From CAYNLK01 sp964398055 (GTDB taxonomy: Bacteria > Chloroflexota > Anaerolineae > 4572-78 > J111), in the NCBI GenBank assembly GCA_964398055.1, contig CAYNLK010000001.1:186001-250000 (forward strand): a DNA stretch of 64,000 nucleotides, given 5' to 3'. Of the stretch, positions 1 to 9,699 are shown piece by piece. Both the position numbers and the translations under genes were made by a program. Below the pieces are notes generated by a model. It ran no database searches. It saw only the letters and a list, made by a program, of their open reading frames with translations, and was not told the DNA's origin. The first letter of the stretch is position 1; every line of letters starts with the position of its first letter.

Positions 1-1
1 C

Positions 2-1852
2 AACGACGAGGGGGCCTATTTGATGTGGGCCAGGCTGCCCGTAGATGGTTATCCGTTGTATAAAGAAACAACAGCCGTTCAGCCGCCTCTGTTTTTTGAA
101 TGGCTTGGGTTGGCTTTTCGGTTGGGCGGCTTTACGGTGCAGGCGGGCCGCTGGGCCATGCTGCTCGGTTATATACCATTGGCCGTGGCGCTGAGCTGGT
201 TGGCTCAGCGAGCCGGCGGCTGGCTGGCAGCTAATGTGACCATGCTGTTGGTTGGCATCGCCCCGCTGCTCTTTTTTTATTCCCGGCTGGTAATGGCCGA
301 GGTGGCCGCTACCGGGCTGGCGACTGTCTCGTTGGCTTTGGTTTTAGTCTATTTGGAGCAGTCGCGGCGAGGCTGGCTGATCCTCTCCGGTTTGATATTG
401 GGGTTGAGTTTTCTATTCAAACTCCTGAACCCGTTTATTGCCGTGCCCATTGGGCTGTTGTTGTTGTGGCGTCATCGGTTGTCCCGCTCCGGCGCCGGGA
501 GGAGTTATGATTGGTCAGGCTTATTTGCGGATGGACTCTACTTTGTCGCGCCGTTGTTGCTCCCGCTGGCGGCTGTCTTCGCCATCTACGACCCGGCGGC
601 GCTGTATGACCAGGTAGTCGTCTTTCGTGGCGATTTACGGGCGGTGATTCCCGGCTCCTGGACTGACACCTGGACTCAATTTGCCCTGTTCTTGAGCAGT
701 CACTGGGGCTTTTGGATATTGGCGTTTGGGGGTATAATCTCGGCAGTTTTGTTGTGGCCGGCCAGGGCCGACGAAGTGGCGGGACCAGCGCCGACAAATA
801 GTGCTGACCAGACTGACCGGCGTCAGCGTGTACCGACTGGTCTTTATCCGATCGTCTGGGTGGTCTGGCTGGCGGCCGGTGGGGTTATGCTGGCCTGGCA
901 TACGCCGCTCTTTTCCCACCATTTGGTGGTGCTGCTGCCGCCGCTGATTTTGCTCGGCGCAGGCTTTGTGGCCGATCTGGCGATGATGTGGCGGCTAAAG
1001 TTGAGTTCTTTACCAGTTAGAATAGCTCTGACGGCGCTCCTGGCAGCGACCATTTTGCACCTGCCGGCAGTGTTCAAGGCTAATCAGAACGCCGCCGCCA
1101 TCGTGACCGGTGGACGGGAAGCCGAGGCGTTAGCCCTGCTGCAAGCGGTTTCCCTGCCGGCTGATTTTCTGATGGGTGACAGCCAACTGCTGATTTTTAT
1201 GGCCGGTCGCCGTACCCCGCCGCCATTGGGCGATGTGGCCCTGGTCGCTATCAAGGCCGGGCGGCAAACATCGGCCCGGATGATCAACTTGACCCGGCAA
1301 TATCAGGCCCCGGCGGTGGTGCAGTGGAGTTTACGCTTGCCCTGGCTGCCCGAATACCTGGCCTGGGTTGAGCAGAATTATCTGGCCCGCCGGGTGTGGG
1401 ACAATGACCATATCATTTACTTTGCGCCTCGCCTCTATCCCGATCAGATCATTCCGAATGAACAAACAGTCCGGCTGGGCGACTCACTGGCTCTGCGCGG
1501 TTTTCAGCTCGACCGGTCCACGCTGGCGCCGGGCGATCAATTGCAGTTAAAGGTTTTTTGGCAAAGCCTGGCTCCTCTAACGGCTGATTACACGGTTTTT
1601 ACCCAGTTGTTAGATCATCAGGGCAGGTTGGTAACCGGGTGGGATAGCCAGCCGTTGGGCGGCTATTTCCCTACCAGCCGCTGGCCGGCCAACGAAATTG
1701 TTACTGATTTAGTGCAATTGCCTTTGCCGTCCGATTTACCGCCCGGTGACTATACATTGATTACCGGGATGTATCTCTTGAACACCCTGGAGCGTTTGAC
1801 CACTCCGGCCGGCGCCGATCAGATCACGCTCACGACTATAAGAGTGGAGTGA
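2..1852 (+). CDS. GT39-like membrane glycosyltransferase, 5' end cut by window edge
   Basis: The reading frame is open to base 2 (NDEGAY then a Met at 20), so the true start lies left of the window. The acidic Asp-Glu at the very start is the conserved catalytic pair of the first outer loop of GT-C (dolichyl-phosphate-mannose type, GT39/PMT_2) enzymes. About a dozen hydrophobic segments follow to about residue 350. The C-terminal ~120 residues form a soluble module (LGDSLALRGFQLDRS ... PPGDYTLITGMYLLNT) that recurs in the neighbouring membrane proteins. Expected role: transfer of a sugar from a polyprenyl-phosphate donor at the outer face of the membrane. Donor and acceptor cannot be read from the sequence. 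Confidence 0.8.
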   Translation, partial: NDEGAYLMWARLPVDGYPLYKETTAVQPPLFFEWLGLAFRLGGFTVQAGRWAMLLGYIPLAVALSWLAQRAGGWLAANVTMLLVGIAPLLFFYSRLVMAEVAATGLATVSLALVLVYLEQSRRGWLILSGLILGLSFLFKLLNPFIAVPIGLLLLWRHRLSRSGAGRSYDWSGLFADGLYFVAPLLLPLAAVFAIYDPAALYDQVVVFRGDLRAVIPGSWTDTWTQFALFLSSHWGFWILAFGGIISAVLLWPARADEVAGPAPTNSADQTDRRQRVPTGLYPIVWVVWLAAGGVMLAWHTPLFSHHLVVLLPPLILLGAGFVADLAMMWRLKLSSLPVRIALTALLAATILHLPAVFKANQNAAAIVTGGREAEALALLQAVSLPADFLMGDSQLLIFMAGRRTPPPLGDVALVAIKAGRQTSARMINLTRQYQAPAVVQWSLRLPWLPEYLAWVEQNYLARRVWDNDHIIYFAPRLYPDQIIPNEQTVRLGDSLALRGFQLDRSTLAPGDQLQLKVFWQSLAPLTADYTVFTQLLDHQGRLVTGWDSQPLGGYFPTSRWPANEIVTDLVQLPLPSDLPPGDYTLITGMYLLNTLERLTTPAGADQITLTTIRVE

Positions 1853-1855
1853 AGA

Positions 1856-1921
1856 AAATTAGAAATGAGAAATGAGAATTACTTTCACCTTCTAATTTGC
1901 CATTTCTAATTTGCTATTTGC
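1856..1921. repeat. short degenerate tandem words after the first GT gene
   Basis: The gap between the first two GT genes consists almost entirely of repeated words (agaaatg agaaatg agaatt; ttctaatttgc catttctaatttgc tatttgc tatgg). It starts three bases after the stop codon of the first gene and runs into the start of the next. It resembles the heptamer arrays at 53541, 58895 and 60590. Confidence 0.6.
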
Positions 1922-1922
1922 T

Positions 1923-4900
1923 ATGGATATATCGATTGGCCGGCCCTCAGCCGGCCGGCTGGTCTTATCAAAATTGAATCTTAACCAACGCTGGTTGCAA
2001 CTGGCTTTGCCAGTGGGCGTATTCTTGCTGGTGCTGTTGCCGCGCCTCCTGAGTCTGGATACGTTCCTGACCGCCGATGAAGACGACCAGATCATGTTTG
2101 CCCATCACTTTCTGAAATCGGCGTTGCGGGGCGATTGGGCCGGGGCGCTGGTGCTGGGCTATCCTGGCGTGCCGACGCTGGTTTTGGGCGCAGCCGGGGT
2201 TGGCCTGCGCTATGTGGGCCACTATCTGGGTTGGCTGCCGCTGCCGTGGGTGACCGCCGACTTACTTCCCACCCTCGACCGGGTTACAACCCGGTTTGGC
2301 ATGTTTGATTACCCGCTTGATTTCATCTGGTGGGTGCGCCTGCCGCTGGTCCTGGTTGCTGCCCTGAGCATTTTGGTCATTTATCTGCTGGCTAAACGGC
2401 TGGTGGGTGGGCGAGTGGCGCTGCTGGCCGCGCTAATCATCGCTTTTGATCCCTTCATCCTGGCCCATACCCGGATCATTCATGTCGATGGGCCACTCTC
2501 TTACTTCATGTTTCTGTCGTTCCTGACCTTCTTGCTTTACCTGGATCAGGGCGCCTGGAAGTGGCTGCTGTGGTCGGGTCTGTTTGGCGGCCTGGCCGTG
2601 CTGAGCAAAACCCCGGCGGCGTTGCTTGGTCCCATTCTGCTCGTTGGTGGAATTTTCTACGCCCTGTTCCCGCCGCCGGAGCTACCTCGCTCGGTCCGCT
2701 GGAAAAGATTGCTCCTGGCTCTGCTGGGCTGGGGGCTGGTCGCGACGGCAGCTTTTTTTGCGCTGTGGCCGTCGATGTGGAGCCGGCCCTGGTACGCCGT
2801 GAACTGGCTGATCCGCAATATTCAAAGCGTCAACAGTAGCGCCCACCCCACCACCGGCATTTTCTGGGGCAACCAGCCAAGCGACCAGAATCCGCTCTAT
2901 TATTTGATCGTTTTGCCATATCACTTGACGCCGCTGACGACAGTTGGGGTTGTGGTCGGCGTGGTGATGATTGGGGCCGGTCTGGTGGCCCGCTGGCGTC
3001 GGGTTGATAATTGGGTGGCCCGTCAATTGCCGCTGGCCCTGGCCCTGCTGGCCTATGTCCTCATTTTTATTGCCCCGGTCTCAGCCATCTCCCGGCGAGG
3101 CGACCGCTATATTTTGCCGATCTTTTTTGCCATCGGGTTGCTCTCAGCCCTGGCTCTATGGTGGCTGACCGGCCTGGTTACCACCTATCTCGCATCGTAC
3201 ATTGGCCGACTCAAGTTAAAACCTATCCATCTACTCAGTGGGGCCGTTGCGCTGCAAGTTTTGGTGGTGCTGCTTTACCACCCCTACTATCTGGCTTATT
3301 ACAATCCCGTTATGGGCGGCTATCGCACTGCGCCTTACCACATCAACATCGGCTGGGGCGAGGGGTTGGATGTAGCCGCCCGCCAGCTCAATCAGTTCAC
3401 TACTGAACCAAAGCCTCAGGTGGCGGCCTGGTATGCCGGCCAGTTCGCCCCCTTCTATCAGGGCCACACCCTTGATTTGTCGGACGAAAGTTCGGCTCTC
3501 ACCGGCGAATATACCGTTTTCTACATCAATCAGGTGCAACGCGGCTTTCCCAGTGGTGAAATTCTGTCCTATTTCTGGCAACGCGAGCCGCTGTCCGTGA
3601 TCAAATTGGGCGGCATCGACTACGCCTGGATTTACCCGGGTCCGGTCGTTAGCCAGGCGCCGCCTAAAACTTATGCCTTCCCGGCCGGGATACTTCTTGG
3701 CGGCGGGGCTTTGCTGGTTGGACTGGACGTGCCCCGGCTGACCATGCCGGTTGACGCCTACTACCTCTCCCCGGCTGAGATCGAGCGAACATTCCAATCG
3801 CCATATGCCCGGGTTACCGGCGGCATCCCGGTGACCCTGTTTTGGGAAACGCTGGCCCAGATTCACGGCGAACACAACATTTACATCCGGCTGGTGGATG
3901 AGCAAGGCGTAGGCTGGGGGCAGGTCGACCGGATGATTCTGGCGGGGCTGTGGCGGCCCGATCGCTGGTACGAGGGTTATTTTCTCCGGGACGAGTATAA
4001 GTTGCCAGTCGACCCGGCCACCCCGCCCGGAACCTACCATTTTGAGGTGGGCATGTATGATTTTGTGACCGGTCAAAGCTACGGCGTAGCCAACTCCGTC
4101 GGCTCCATTACCCTGACCCCGCCTGAGAAGATTCCTCAGCCCGACAGCCTGCCGCTGGCAACCACTTCGGCCAACCCCATTGACAAAGCGCTGACTCTGG
4201 TCGGCCATACCTATACCGATCTGACCGTCCCGCCCGGCGCCGAGATTGTGGGCAAAATCTTCTGGCAGGCTACTCAGCCTACCGACCAGGCTTATAAGCT
4301 TGAATTCGCTCTGCTAGGGGCAGACCAGGCCAAATATGTGATTGCTGAGCCGCCTCTCTCGCCTACCTACCCGGTGGCCGAGTGGCGGCGTTCCGAAGCG
4401 GTCGGCGCAGCCTACAAGTTTCGCATCCCGGCGGTAGCCCCGGCCGGCAACTACCCGCTTATCGTGAGCATCGTTAATGCCCAAACCGGCGCCTATATTG
4501 GCCCGGTTACCGGTTTGGCCAGGATTACCGTCACCGCCCAACAACGGAATTTTGAGCTACCTCCAAACGTCACGCCTATTTCGGCCGTTATTAATGATGA
4601 AATTGAATTGGTTGGCTATCGGCTAGATGACCAGACCGTTGCGCCCCGGGACAGTTTTGGCTTGACCCTTTACTGGCGCAGCCTGCAACCGGCTCGCTCC
4701 AATTATACCGTCTTTGTCCACGCCGTTGGGCCGGATCAGGTGATGCGCGGCCAATGGGACAGTGTGCCGGTCCAGGGGCAGGCGCCCACCAGCGGCTGGT
4801 TGCCCGGTGAAATCATCGAGGACCACTACGAAGTGCCGATGGCCAAAGACGCGCCGCCCTGGAAATATGATATCTTCGTCGGGATGTACAACTCCGCCAC

Positions 4901-4991
4901 CGGTGAACGTTTGCCGCTGACCAGCCTCCAGGCCCCCACCTCCGACAACCGGGTTTGGTTGACCCGGGTGCAGGTGATAGAACCCGACTAG
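1923..4991 (+). CDS. GT39-like membrane glycosyltransferase with tandem C-terminal beta-sandwich modules
   Basis: A 1022-residue protein from the ATG at 1923; a TTG at 1911 is an alternative with no better ribosome-binding site. A first membrane helix (about residues 26-44) is followed by TADEDDQIM with the Asp-Glu pair at about 52-53, typical of GT39/GT-C enzymes. About ten more hydrophobic segments extend to about residue 520. The remaining ~500 residues are soluble and contain at least two or three copies of a beta-sandwich module (IPVTLFWETLAQIHG; LTLVGHTYTDLTVPPG; IELVGYRLDDQTVAPRDSF ... WKYDIFVGMYNSATG). These are predicted to be exposed outside the membrane. The protein probably glycosylates a surface polymer or protein. 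Confidence 0.8.
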   Translation: MDISIGRPSAGRLVLSKLNLNQRWLQLALPVGVFLLVLLPRLLSLDTFLTADEDDQIMFAHHFLKSALRGDWAGALVLGYPGVPTLVLGAAGVGLRYVGHYLGWLPLPWVTADLLPTLDRVTTRFGMFDYPLDFIWWVRLPLVLVAALSILVIYLLAKRLVGGRVALLAALIIAFDPFILAHTRIIHVDGPLSYFMFLSFLTFLLYLDQGAWKWLLWSGLFGGLAVLSKTPAALLGPILLVGGIFYALFPPPELPRSVRWKRLLLALLGWGLVATAAFFALWPSMWSRPWYAVNWLIRNIQSVNSSAHPTTGIFWGNQPSDQNPLYYLIVLPYHLTPLTTVGVVVGVVMIGAGLVARWRRVDNWVARQLPLALALLAYVLIFIAPVSAISRRGDRYILPIFFAIGLLSALALWWLTGLVTTYLASYIGRLKLKPIHLLSGAVALQVLVVLLYHPYYLAYYNPVMGGYRTAPYHINIGWGEGLDVAARQLNQFTTEPKPQVAAWYAGQFAPFYQGHTLDLSDESSALTGEYTVFYINQVQRGFPSGEILSYFWQREPLSVIKLGGIDYAWIYPGPVVSQAPPKTYAFPAGILLGGGALLVGLDVPRLTMPVDAYYLSPAEIERTFQSPYARVTGGIPVTLFWETLAQIHGEHNIYIRLVDEQGVGWGQVDRMILAGLWRPDRWYEGYFLRDEYKLPVDPATPPGTYHFEVGMYDFVTGQSYGVANSVGSITLTPPEKIPQPDSLPLATTSANPIDKALTLVGHTYTDLTVPPGAEIVGKIFWQATQPTDQAYKLEFALLGADQAKYVIAEPPLSPTYPVAEWRRSEAVGAAYKFRIPAVAPAGNYPLIVSIVNAQTGAYIGPVTGLARITVTAQQRNFELPPNVTPISAVINDEIELVGYRLDDQTVAPRDSFGLTLYWRSLQPARSNYTVFVHAVGPDQVMRGQWDSVPVQGQAPTSGWLPGEIIEDHYEVPMAKDAPPWKYDIFVGMYNSATGERLPLTSLQAPTSDNRVWLTRVQVIEPD

Positions 4992-5026
4992 GCCGTAGAC
5001 CGTTTGATTCTCTGCCAGAGAAAAAG

Positions 5027-7966
5027 ATGCGCTCGACCCGCCTGAAAACCGGTATGTTCCCCACTTTGTTGGCTCAACGGACATGGGCTATTCTGGCTCT
5101 TTTTGCTGGTCTCACCCTGATCATGCTCTATCCCCTGTCTGTTTCATTACTCCATATGGTGCCCGAACCGACCGATCCCTTGCTGAATGCCTGGCGAATG
5201 CAGTGGCATAGCCAGGCCCTGCTGCAGGGACCGCAAGGGTTCGCCAATCTCTTCAATACGAACATCTTTTATCCCTTTCCGCTGACCCTGGCCTACAGCG
5301 AACATTTTTTGATGATCTCCTGGCAAGCCCTGCCTTTCCTTCGCCTGGCCGACAGCCACCTGTTGGGGATGAATCTATCTGTTTTGGCCACTTTCGTTCT
5401 GTCCGGTTATGCCGTCTACTTATTGGTGACCGCCTGGACCGGCCGGCGCTGGGCTGGACTGGTGGCCGGGGTGCTCTTTGCCTTTTCGCCGCAGCGGTTT
5501 GGCCAACTCAATCATCTGGAACTCCTGGTAACCCAGTGGTTGCCGCTGGCGCTGCTGGCCTTGCACTGGACGCTGACCCGGCCCGGCTGGCGTTATCCTG
5601 CTTTATTTATACTGTTTTTTAATCTCCAGGCTTTGTCCGGCTTTCACTTCACCCTCAACCTGACCCTCGCCTGTCTCCTGTTGGCGCTGGTTTACGCGCT
5701 GGCCGGACGCGTTTATTGGCGGCGAGGAGTGTGGGTAGCCGCCGCTTTATCAATTCTGGTGACGCTGCTGCTCAACTGGCCCATCTGGCGGCTGTACCTG
5801 CGGTTCAGCGATGTGATGGGCGCAGTGCGCACACCGGGGGAGGTCCGTATCTACAGCGCTGCCCTGACCGATTACCTGACCGCCATTCCGTACAATCTAT
5901 TGTATGGCTGGACCTTTGGGCGCTGGCAGTCGCCCGGCCATCAATTTCAACCGTTGATGCCTTTCGGCCTGGTCGGCCTGCTGCTGGCCCTGGTCGCCCT
6001 GGTATTTTGGTTTGCCCACCCCAAATTGCAAATTGCAAATTGCAAACCGCCTCTCCTCATCTTCGCCCTCCTGCTCATCCTGATAGCGCTGTTGTTCTCA
6101 TTTGGTCTCAATGAAAATGCTCTTGGTCAAAGCCTGGCGCCATTGCTCAAACGATCTCCCTATTTCTGGTTGTATCATAACGTGGCCTTTTTCCAGGGCA
6201 TCCGCGTCCCGGCCAGATTTGGGGTATTAGCTCTGCTGGGGTTGACCATTTTGGTCGGCTGGGGTACGGCGGCGCTTCTCCAATTTGCTCAAAACAGACT
6301 CACCGGTTCTGGTCGGGCGCAGTTGGTCCGGCCGGCCTTGAGCGTTGGCCTGATTACGCTCATCTTGCTGGAGTCCTGGTCGGCGCCGTTGGCCGGCCCA
6401 ACCTTTCCGGGAGGCAAGTCGCTCCCCCCGGTTTACGATTGGTTGTGGCGGCAAACTTCCCCTGAGACAGTGGTACTGGAGCTGCCTTTCCAGGGGCCGT
6501 CGGAATTCAGCTATGAGTATTACTCCTCGTACCACTGGCGGCGTCTGGCCAATGGCGGCAGCGGTTATACCCCGCCCATTTACAAGGATCTGCGCGGCTG
6601 GTTCAACCGTTTTCCCGATCCCCGCTCGGTAGATGTGATGCAGCAGTTGGGGATCGATCTGGTCATTCTCCACGCCGACTCTGACCAGCCGGGCGACTGG
6701 TCGCGTCGCCTCGATGATTTGCCTCGCTATTTGCCGGCGGTTGAGCAGATCTGGCAGGAGGGCGATGCCCTGGTGCTGCGGCTGGCCGAACCGCATTGCC
6801 GGCCTGACCCCGGCCGGATTCTTGTGAGTATCGCGCCGACAACGCTCGATGGTTGGCCAGACTCGCTGGCGGTCAGCTACCACAACCCCAATCCAGCCGC
6901 CTTTGTCGCTGACGTGCAGCAAGTTAGCCGGCTAAACCTGGCCGGCCAAAGCTCCAAAAACTTTACGGAGCCGCTGGTGACGCCCGCCGGTGAAACCCAA
7001 ACGGTGGTCGTGCCGCTGAAGGCCGGCCAAAGCGCCGATCTTGCCGGGGCCTGGCTGGCCACGCTCCAGCGGAGCGTGACCGCGCCGGGGGACCAGGCCG
7101 GCGCAACACCGGTTGAACCCCCCCGGCCAGGGGAGGAGGTTACTGCCTGGCAGTCCCTTGGCTTAAAGTTTGCCGCCGGCCCCGAACTGGCGGCTTACAG
7201 CGTGACTCCTGAGACGCCGACCGCCTGCCAAATCCTGACGGTGAGCCTGCAATGGCTGGGCGGCCAGCCTGGTGATACGGCGCTGGTTCAGTTGCTCGAT
7301 CCTTTTGGCCGGGTGGTGGCTGAATCGGCAACTCAACCCTGGGCTGCGGGGAACTCCTCGCCGGTGGTGGACGTGCATCCGTTGCCGCTCGTTGGACCGC
7401 TGCCGGCCGGACGTTACGGACTGCGGGTCAGAGTCCATGCTGCCGATGGCGCTGAACGGCTGCCGGCCGCAGGCGACGACGGTGTGACCATTCCGCCTGA
7501 CCAGATTCCGCCCCTACCGGTGGTCATTCATCCGGCTTGGCCCGGACAGATTACAATTGACTCGACCTCACCGCTGGCCGTTTTTGAGCAGGCCATCACT
7601 CTGCTGGGGGTAGAAGTTCAGCCGGAACGGCTTGCGTCGGGCGATTGGCTGCGCTTTTCGTTGATATGGCAGGTGGAGCAGCCGGTTGAAACGGAACTGA
7701 CCGTCTTTACCCAGTTCATCGGCCCGGATGGTCAAGTCTGGGGCCAGCGTGACAACCAACCCGGCGGAGGCTGGTATGGTTTCCCTTTGTGGTTGCCCCA
7801 TCGCCCTGTCATCGATGAGTATGCCTTTCGGGTTGAGCCAGGCGCTCCGCCGGGAACCTACCGCCTGATTGCGGGGCTGTATCAATCAGACACCCTGACT
7901 CGGCTGTCCACCTCAAGTGGGGCTGATTTTGTTGAGTTGGGGACAGTCACGGTGGCGGCCGAATGA
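5027..7966 (+). CDS. large multi-pass membrane protein with C-terminal beta-sandwich modules (GT-C/YfhO-like)
   Basis: The start is set at ATG 5027, preceded by purine-rich AGAGAAAAAG and avoiding overlap with the previous gene (frame open from 4955). It encodes 979 residues. The N-terminal ~440 residues are hydrophobic with about ten helices. The first outer loop carries EPTDPLLNAWRMQWHS, a pattern I associate with uncharacterised GT-C-like membrane proteins rather than a canonical Asp-Glu GT39 motif. The C-terminal ~500 residues are soluble and end in the family module (ITLLGVEVQPERLASGDW ... PPGTYRLIAGLYQSDT). Its stop codon overlaps the next gene by ATGA, so the two are translationally coupled. 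Confidence 0.7.
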   Translation: MRSTRLKTGMFPTLLAQRTWAILALFAGLTLIMLYPLSVSLLHMVPEPTDPLLNAWRMQWHSQALLQGPQGFANLFNTNIFYPFPLTLAYSEHFLMISWQALPFLRLADSHLLGMNLSVLATFVLSGYAVYLLVTAWTGRRWAGLVAGVLFAFSPQRFGQLNHLELLVTQWLPLALLALHWTLTRPGWRYPALFILFFNLQALSGFHFTLNLTLACLLLALVYALAGRVYWRRGVWVAAALSILVTLLLNWPIWRLYLRFSDVMGAVRTPGEVRIYSAALTDYLTAIPYNLLYGWTFGRWQSPGHQFQPLMPFGLVGLLLALVALVFWFAHPKLQIANCKPPLLIFALLLILIALLFSFGLNENALGQSLAPLLKRSPYFWLYHNVAFFQGIRVPARFGVLALLGLTILVGWGTAALLQFAQNRLTGSGRAQLVRPALSVGLITLILLESWSAPLAGPTFPGGKSLPPVYDWLWRQTSPETVVLELPFQGPSEFSYEYYSSYHWRRLANGGSGYTPPIYKDLRGWFNRFPDPRSVDVMQQLGIDLVILHADSDQPGDWSRRLDDLPRYLPAVEQIWQEGDALVLRLAEPHCRPDPGRILVSIAPTTLDGWPDSLAVSYHNPNPAAFVADVQQVSRLNLAGQSSKNFTEPLVTPAGETQTVVVPLKAGQSADLAGAWLATLQRSVTAPGDQAGATPVEPPRPGEEVTAWQSLGLKFAAGPELAAYSVTPETPTACQILTVSLQWLGGQPGDTALVQLLDPFGRVVAESATQPWAAGNSSPVVDVHPLPLVGPLPAGRYGLRVRVHAADGAERLPAAGDDGVTIPPDQIPPLPVVIHPAWPGQITIDSTSPLAVFEQAITLLGVEVQPERLASGDWLRFSLIWQVEQPVETELTVFTQFIGPDGQVWGQRDNQPGGGWYGFPLWLPHRPVIDEYAFRVEPGAPPGTYRLIAGLYQSDTLTRLSTSSGADFVELGTVTVAAE

Positions 7967-9687
7967 CCACCCGCTTGCGACTGATTTGTCCCGGCCTCGG
8001 TTATGCCCTGGTCGCTCTGGCGGCCACCTGGCCGCTGCTCCTCCATTTGCAGGGCTGGGTGCCTGGTGTGGGTGATTGGGGCCAGAATATGTGGGCGCTG
8101 TGGTGGACGCAGCAGGCCTTGCTGTCGCTGGCCCAGTCCCCTTTTTACACCAATTATCTCTTTTACCCGGAGGGGGTAACGCTTCTGTTTCATCCGCTGG
8201 ACGTGTCCGATGGGCTGCTTGGGCTGCCACTCTACGGGTTGGTGGGTGGCGATGTCACTTACAACCTGTTGGTTCTGCTCTCCTTTGTCCTGGGCGGTTG
8301 GGGCGCTTATCTGCTGGCGCTCTATTTGACCGGCCGGCGCGGGGCCAGCTTTGTGGCCGGACTTGTCTTTGCCCTATCGCCCTACCACTTTTTACGCATC
8401 CAATTGGGGCACCTGAATTTGTCGACGCTGCAATGGATTCCGTTTTACCTGCTGTTTTTGTTCAAATTTGTGCAGCAGGGTTCTAAACGGTCGGCCGCGT
8501 TGGCGGTCTTTTTTCTGGTTGTGATGGCCCTTAACTCCTGGTACTACGTGATTTACTGCGGCCTGTTGTCTCTTGCGATTATTCTTTGGCCTGGTCCAAA
8601 GCAGCCAAATCAGACCGCCGGTTCCTACTTATTCTTTATTCCTACGCTCTCCCTTCGACTTGGTCGAGTAGGTCTGGTTTTGCTGGCTGCGATTCTACTG
8701 TTATCGCCCCTGTTAATCCCAATGTTTCGACTATTGAGCAGTACCACCCTGGTTGGAGAGCACGACCCCCTGCGTCACTCGGTCGATTTGCTCAGTTTCT
8801 CGGTGCCCGGCCCACCCTCCACCTGGGCCGGCTGGTTCGAAGATGTCTGGACTTCCTATGCCGCCCAAAATCGGGAGCCGGGCGCGTCAGCTTATCCCGG
8901 CTACGTGGTTCTGGCTTTAGGTTTCATTGCCGTCTTTGACCGGCAGCGTCGACGGCAGGTGGGTTGGTGGTGGGCCGTTGCCCTGGCCTTTACCCTGCTG
9001 GCCCTCGGGCCGGCGCTCCAAATCGATGGCCAGATTTATGATCTGCCCCTCCCTTACCGGCTGCTGGCAGCGGTTATCCCGGCATTTGCGCTGACCGGTA
9101 TTCCTGGCCGCATGGTGGTGATGACTTCTCTGGCCCTAGCGATACTGGCGGCCTACGGGCTGTCGATGCTGACCCGTTGGGCCAAGAATCGGTCCAGTAT
9201 TTCCCAAACAACCCTCAATTTTTGGCTCTGCCTGGCGGCCGGTGTGTTGATTGGTCTGGAATACCTGGCCGTGCCGCTCCAGCTAAGCCAAACCAGCGTT
9301 AACGATTTTTATCAGATAATGGCTGAGGATAGCAAACCCTACGCCGTAATTGACCTCAAGTGGGATGCCAATTTTCTGATGCATGCCCAGACGGTCCACG
9401 GCAAGCCGCTAGTTGGCGGTTGGTTGGCCCGGTTGCCGGTCGAGCAGGCTGCCTATTTGAACCAGGGTGGTTTGGATAAGACCTTCCTGGCTTTTTTGGT
9501 GGGGTGGGAGTGGCCGCAACTCACCGCCCAGCCGGAGATGTTGCCAGGCGCCCTGCAAGCCGCCCTGGCCAAGCGGCAGGTGCGCTACATCATCGCCCAC
9601 GACCGGGCGACCGGGCCCTGGTTGGAGCAATGGGTTGGTTGGCCGGTGGTATACGAGGATGATGAAGTAGTGGTGTACGGGCCTTGA
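7963..9687 (+). CDS. multi-pass membrane protein, GT-C-like, unknown substrate
   Basis: A 574-residue protein whose ATG overlaps the upstream stop (ATGA). It has about ten hydrophobic helices, with a first outer loop reading GVGDWGQNMWALWWTQQA followed by FYPEGVTLLFHP. The upstream protein has the same arrangement (DPLLNAWRMQW ... IFYPFPLTL), so the two are paralogous in the membrane part. The C-terminal ~110 residues are soluble but lack the full beta-sandwich module of the neighbours. The gene converges on the GT gene at 9700, only 12 bp away. The function is not known; a membrane glycosyltransferase of the surface-polymer cluster is the best guess. Confidence 0.65.
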   Translation: MTTRLRLICPGLGYALVALAATWPLLLHLQGWVPGVGDWGQNMWALWWTQQALLSLAQSPFYTNYLFYPEGVTLLFHPLDVSDGLLGLPLYGLVGGDVTYNLLVLLSFVLGGWGAYLLALYLTGRRGASFVAGLVFALSPYHFLRIQLGHLNLSTLQWIPFYLLFLFKFVQQGSKRSAALAVFFLVVMALNSWYYVIYCGLLSLAIILWPGPKQPNQTAGSYLFFIPTLSLRLGRVGLVLLAAILLLSPLLIPMFRLLSSTTLVGEHDPLRHSVDLLSFSVPGPPSTWAGWFEDVWTSYAAQNREPGASAYPGYVVLALGFIAVFDRQRRRQVGWWWAVALAFTLLALGPALQIDGQIYDLPLPYRLLAAVIPAFALTGIPGRMVVMTSLALAILAAYGLSMLTRWAKNRSSISQTTLNFWLCLAAGVLIGLEYLAVPLQLSQTSVNDFYQIMAEDSKPYAVIDLKWDANFLMHAQTVHGKPLVGGWLARLPVEQAAYLNQGGLDKTFLAFLVGWEWPQLTAQPEMLPGALQAALAKRQVRYIIAHDRATGPWLEQWVGWPVVYEDDEVVVYGP

Positions 9688-9699
9688 GATTCGGGGCCG

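Noticed and set aside
3231..4208. Long minus-strand open frame (325 codons) inside the second GT gene
   Set aside because: It is antisense to a clearly coding, domain-bearing frame. Its translation is rich in Gly/Arg/Gln/His without family motifs, as expected for a shadow of GC-rich coding DNA.
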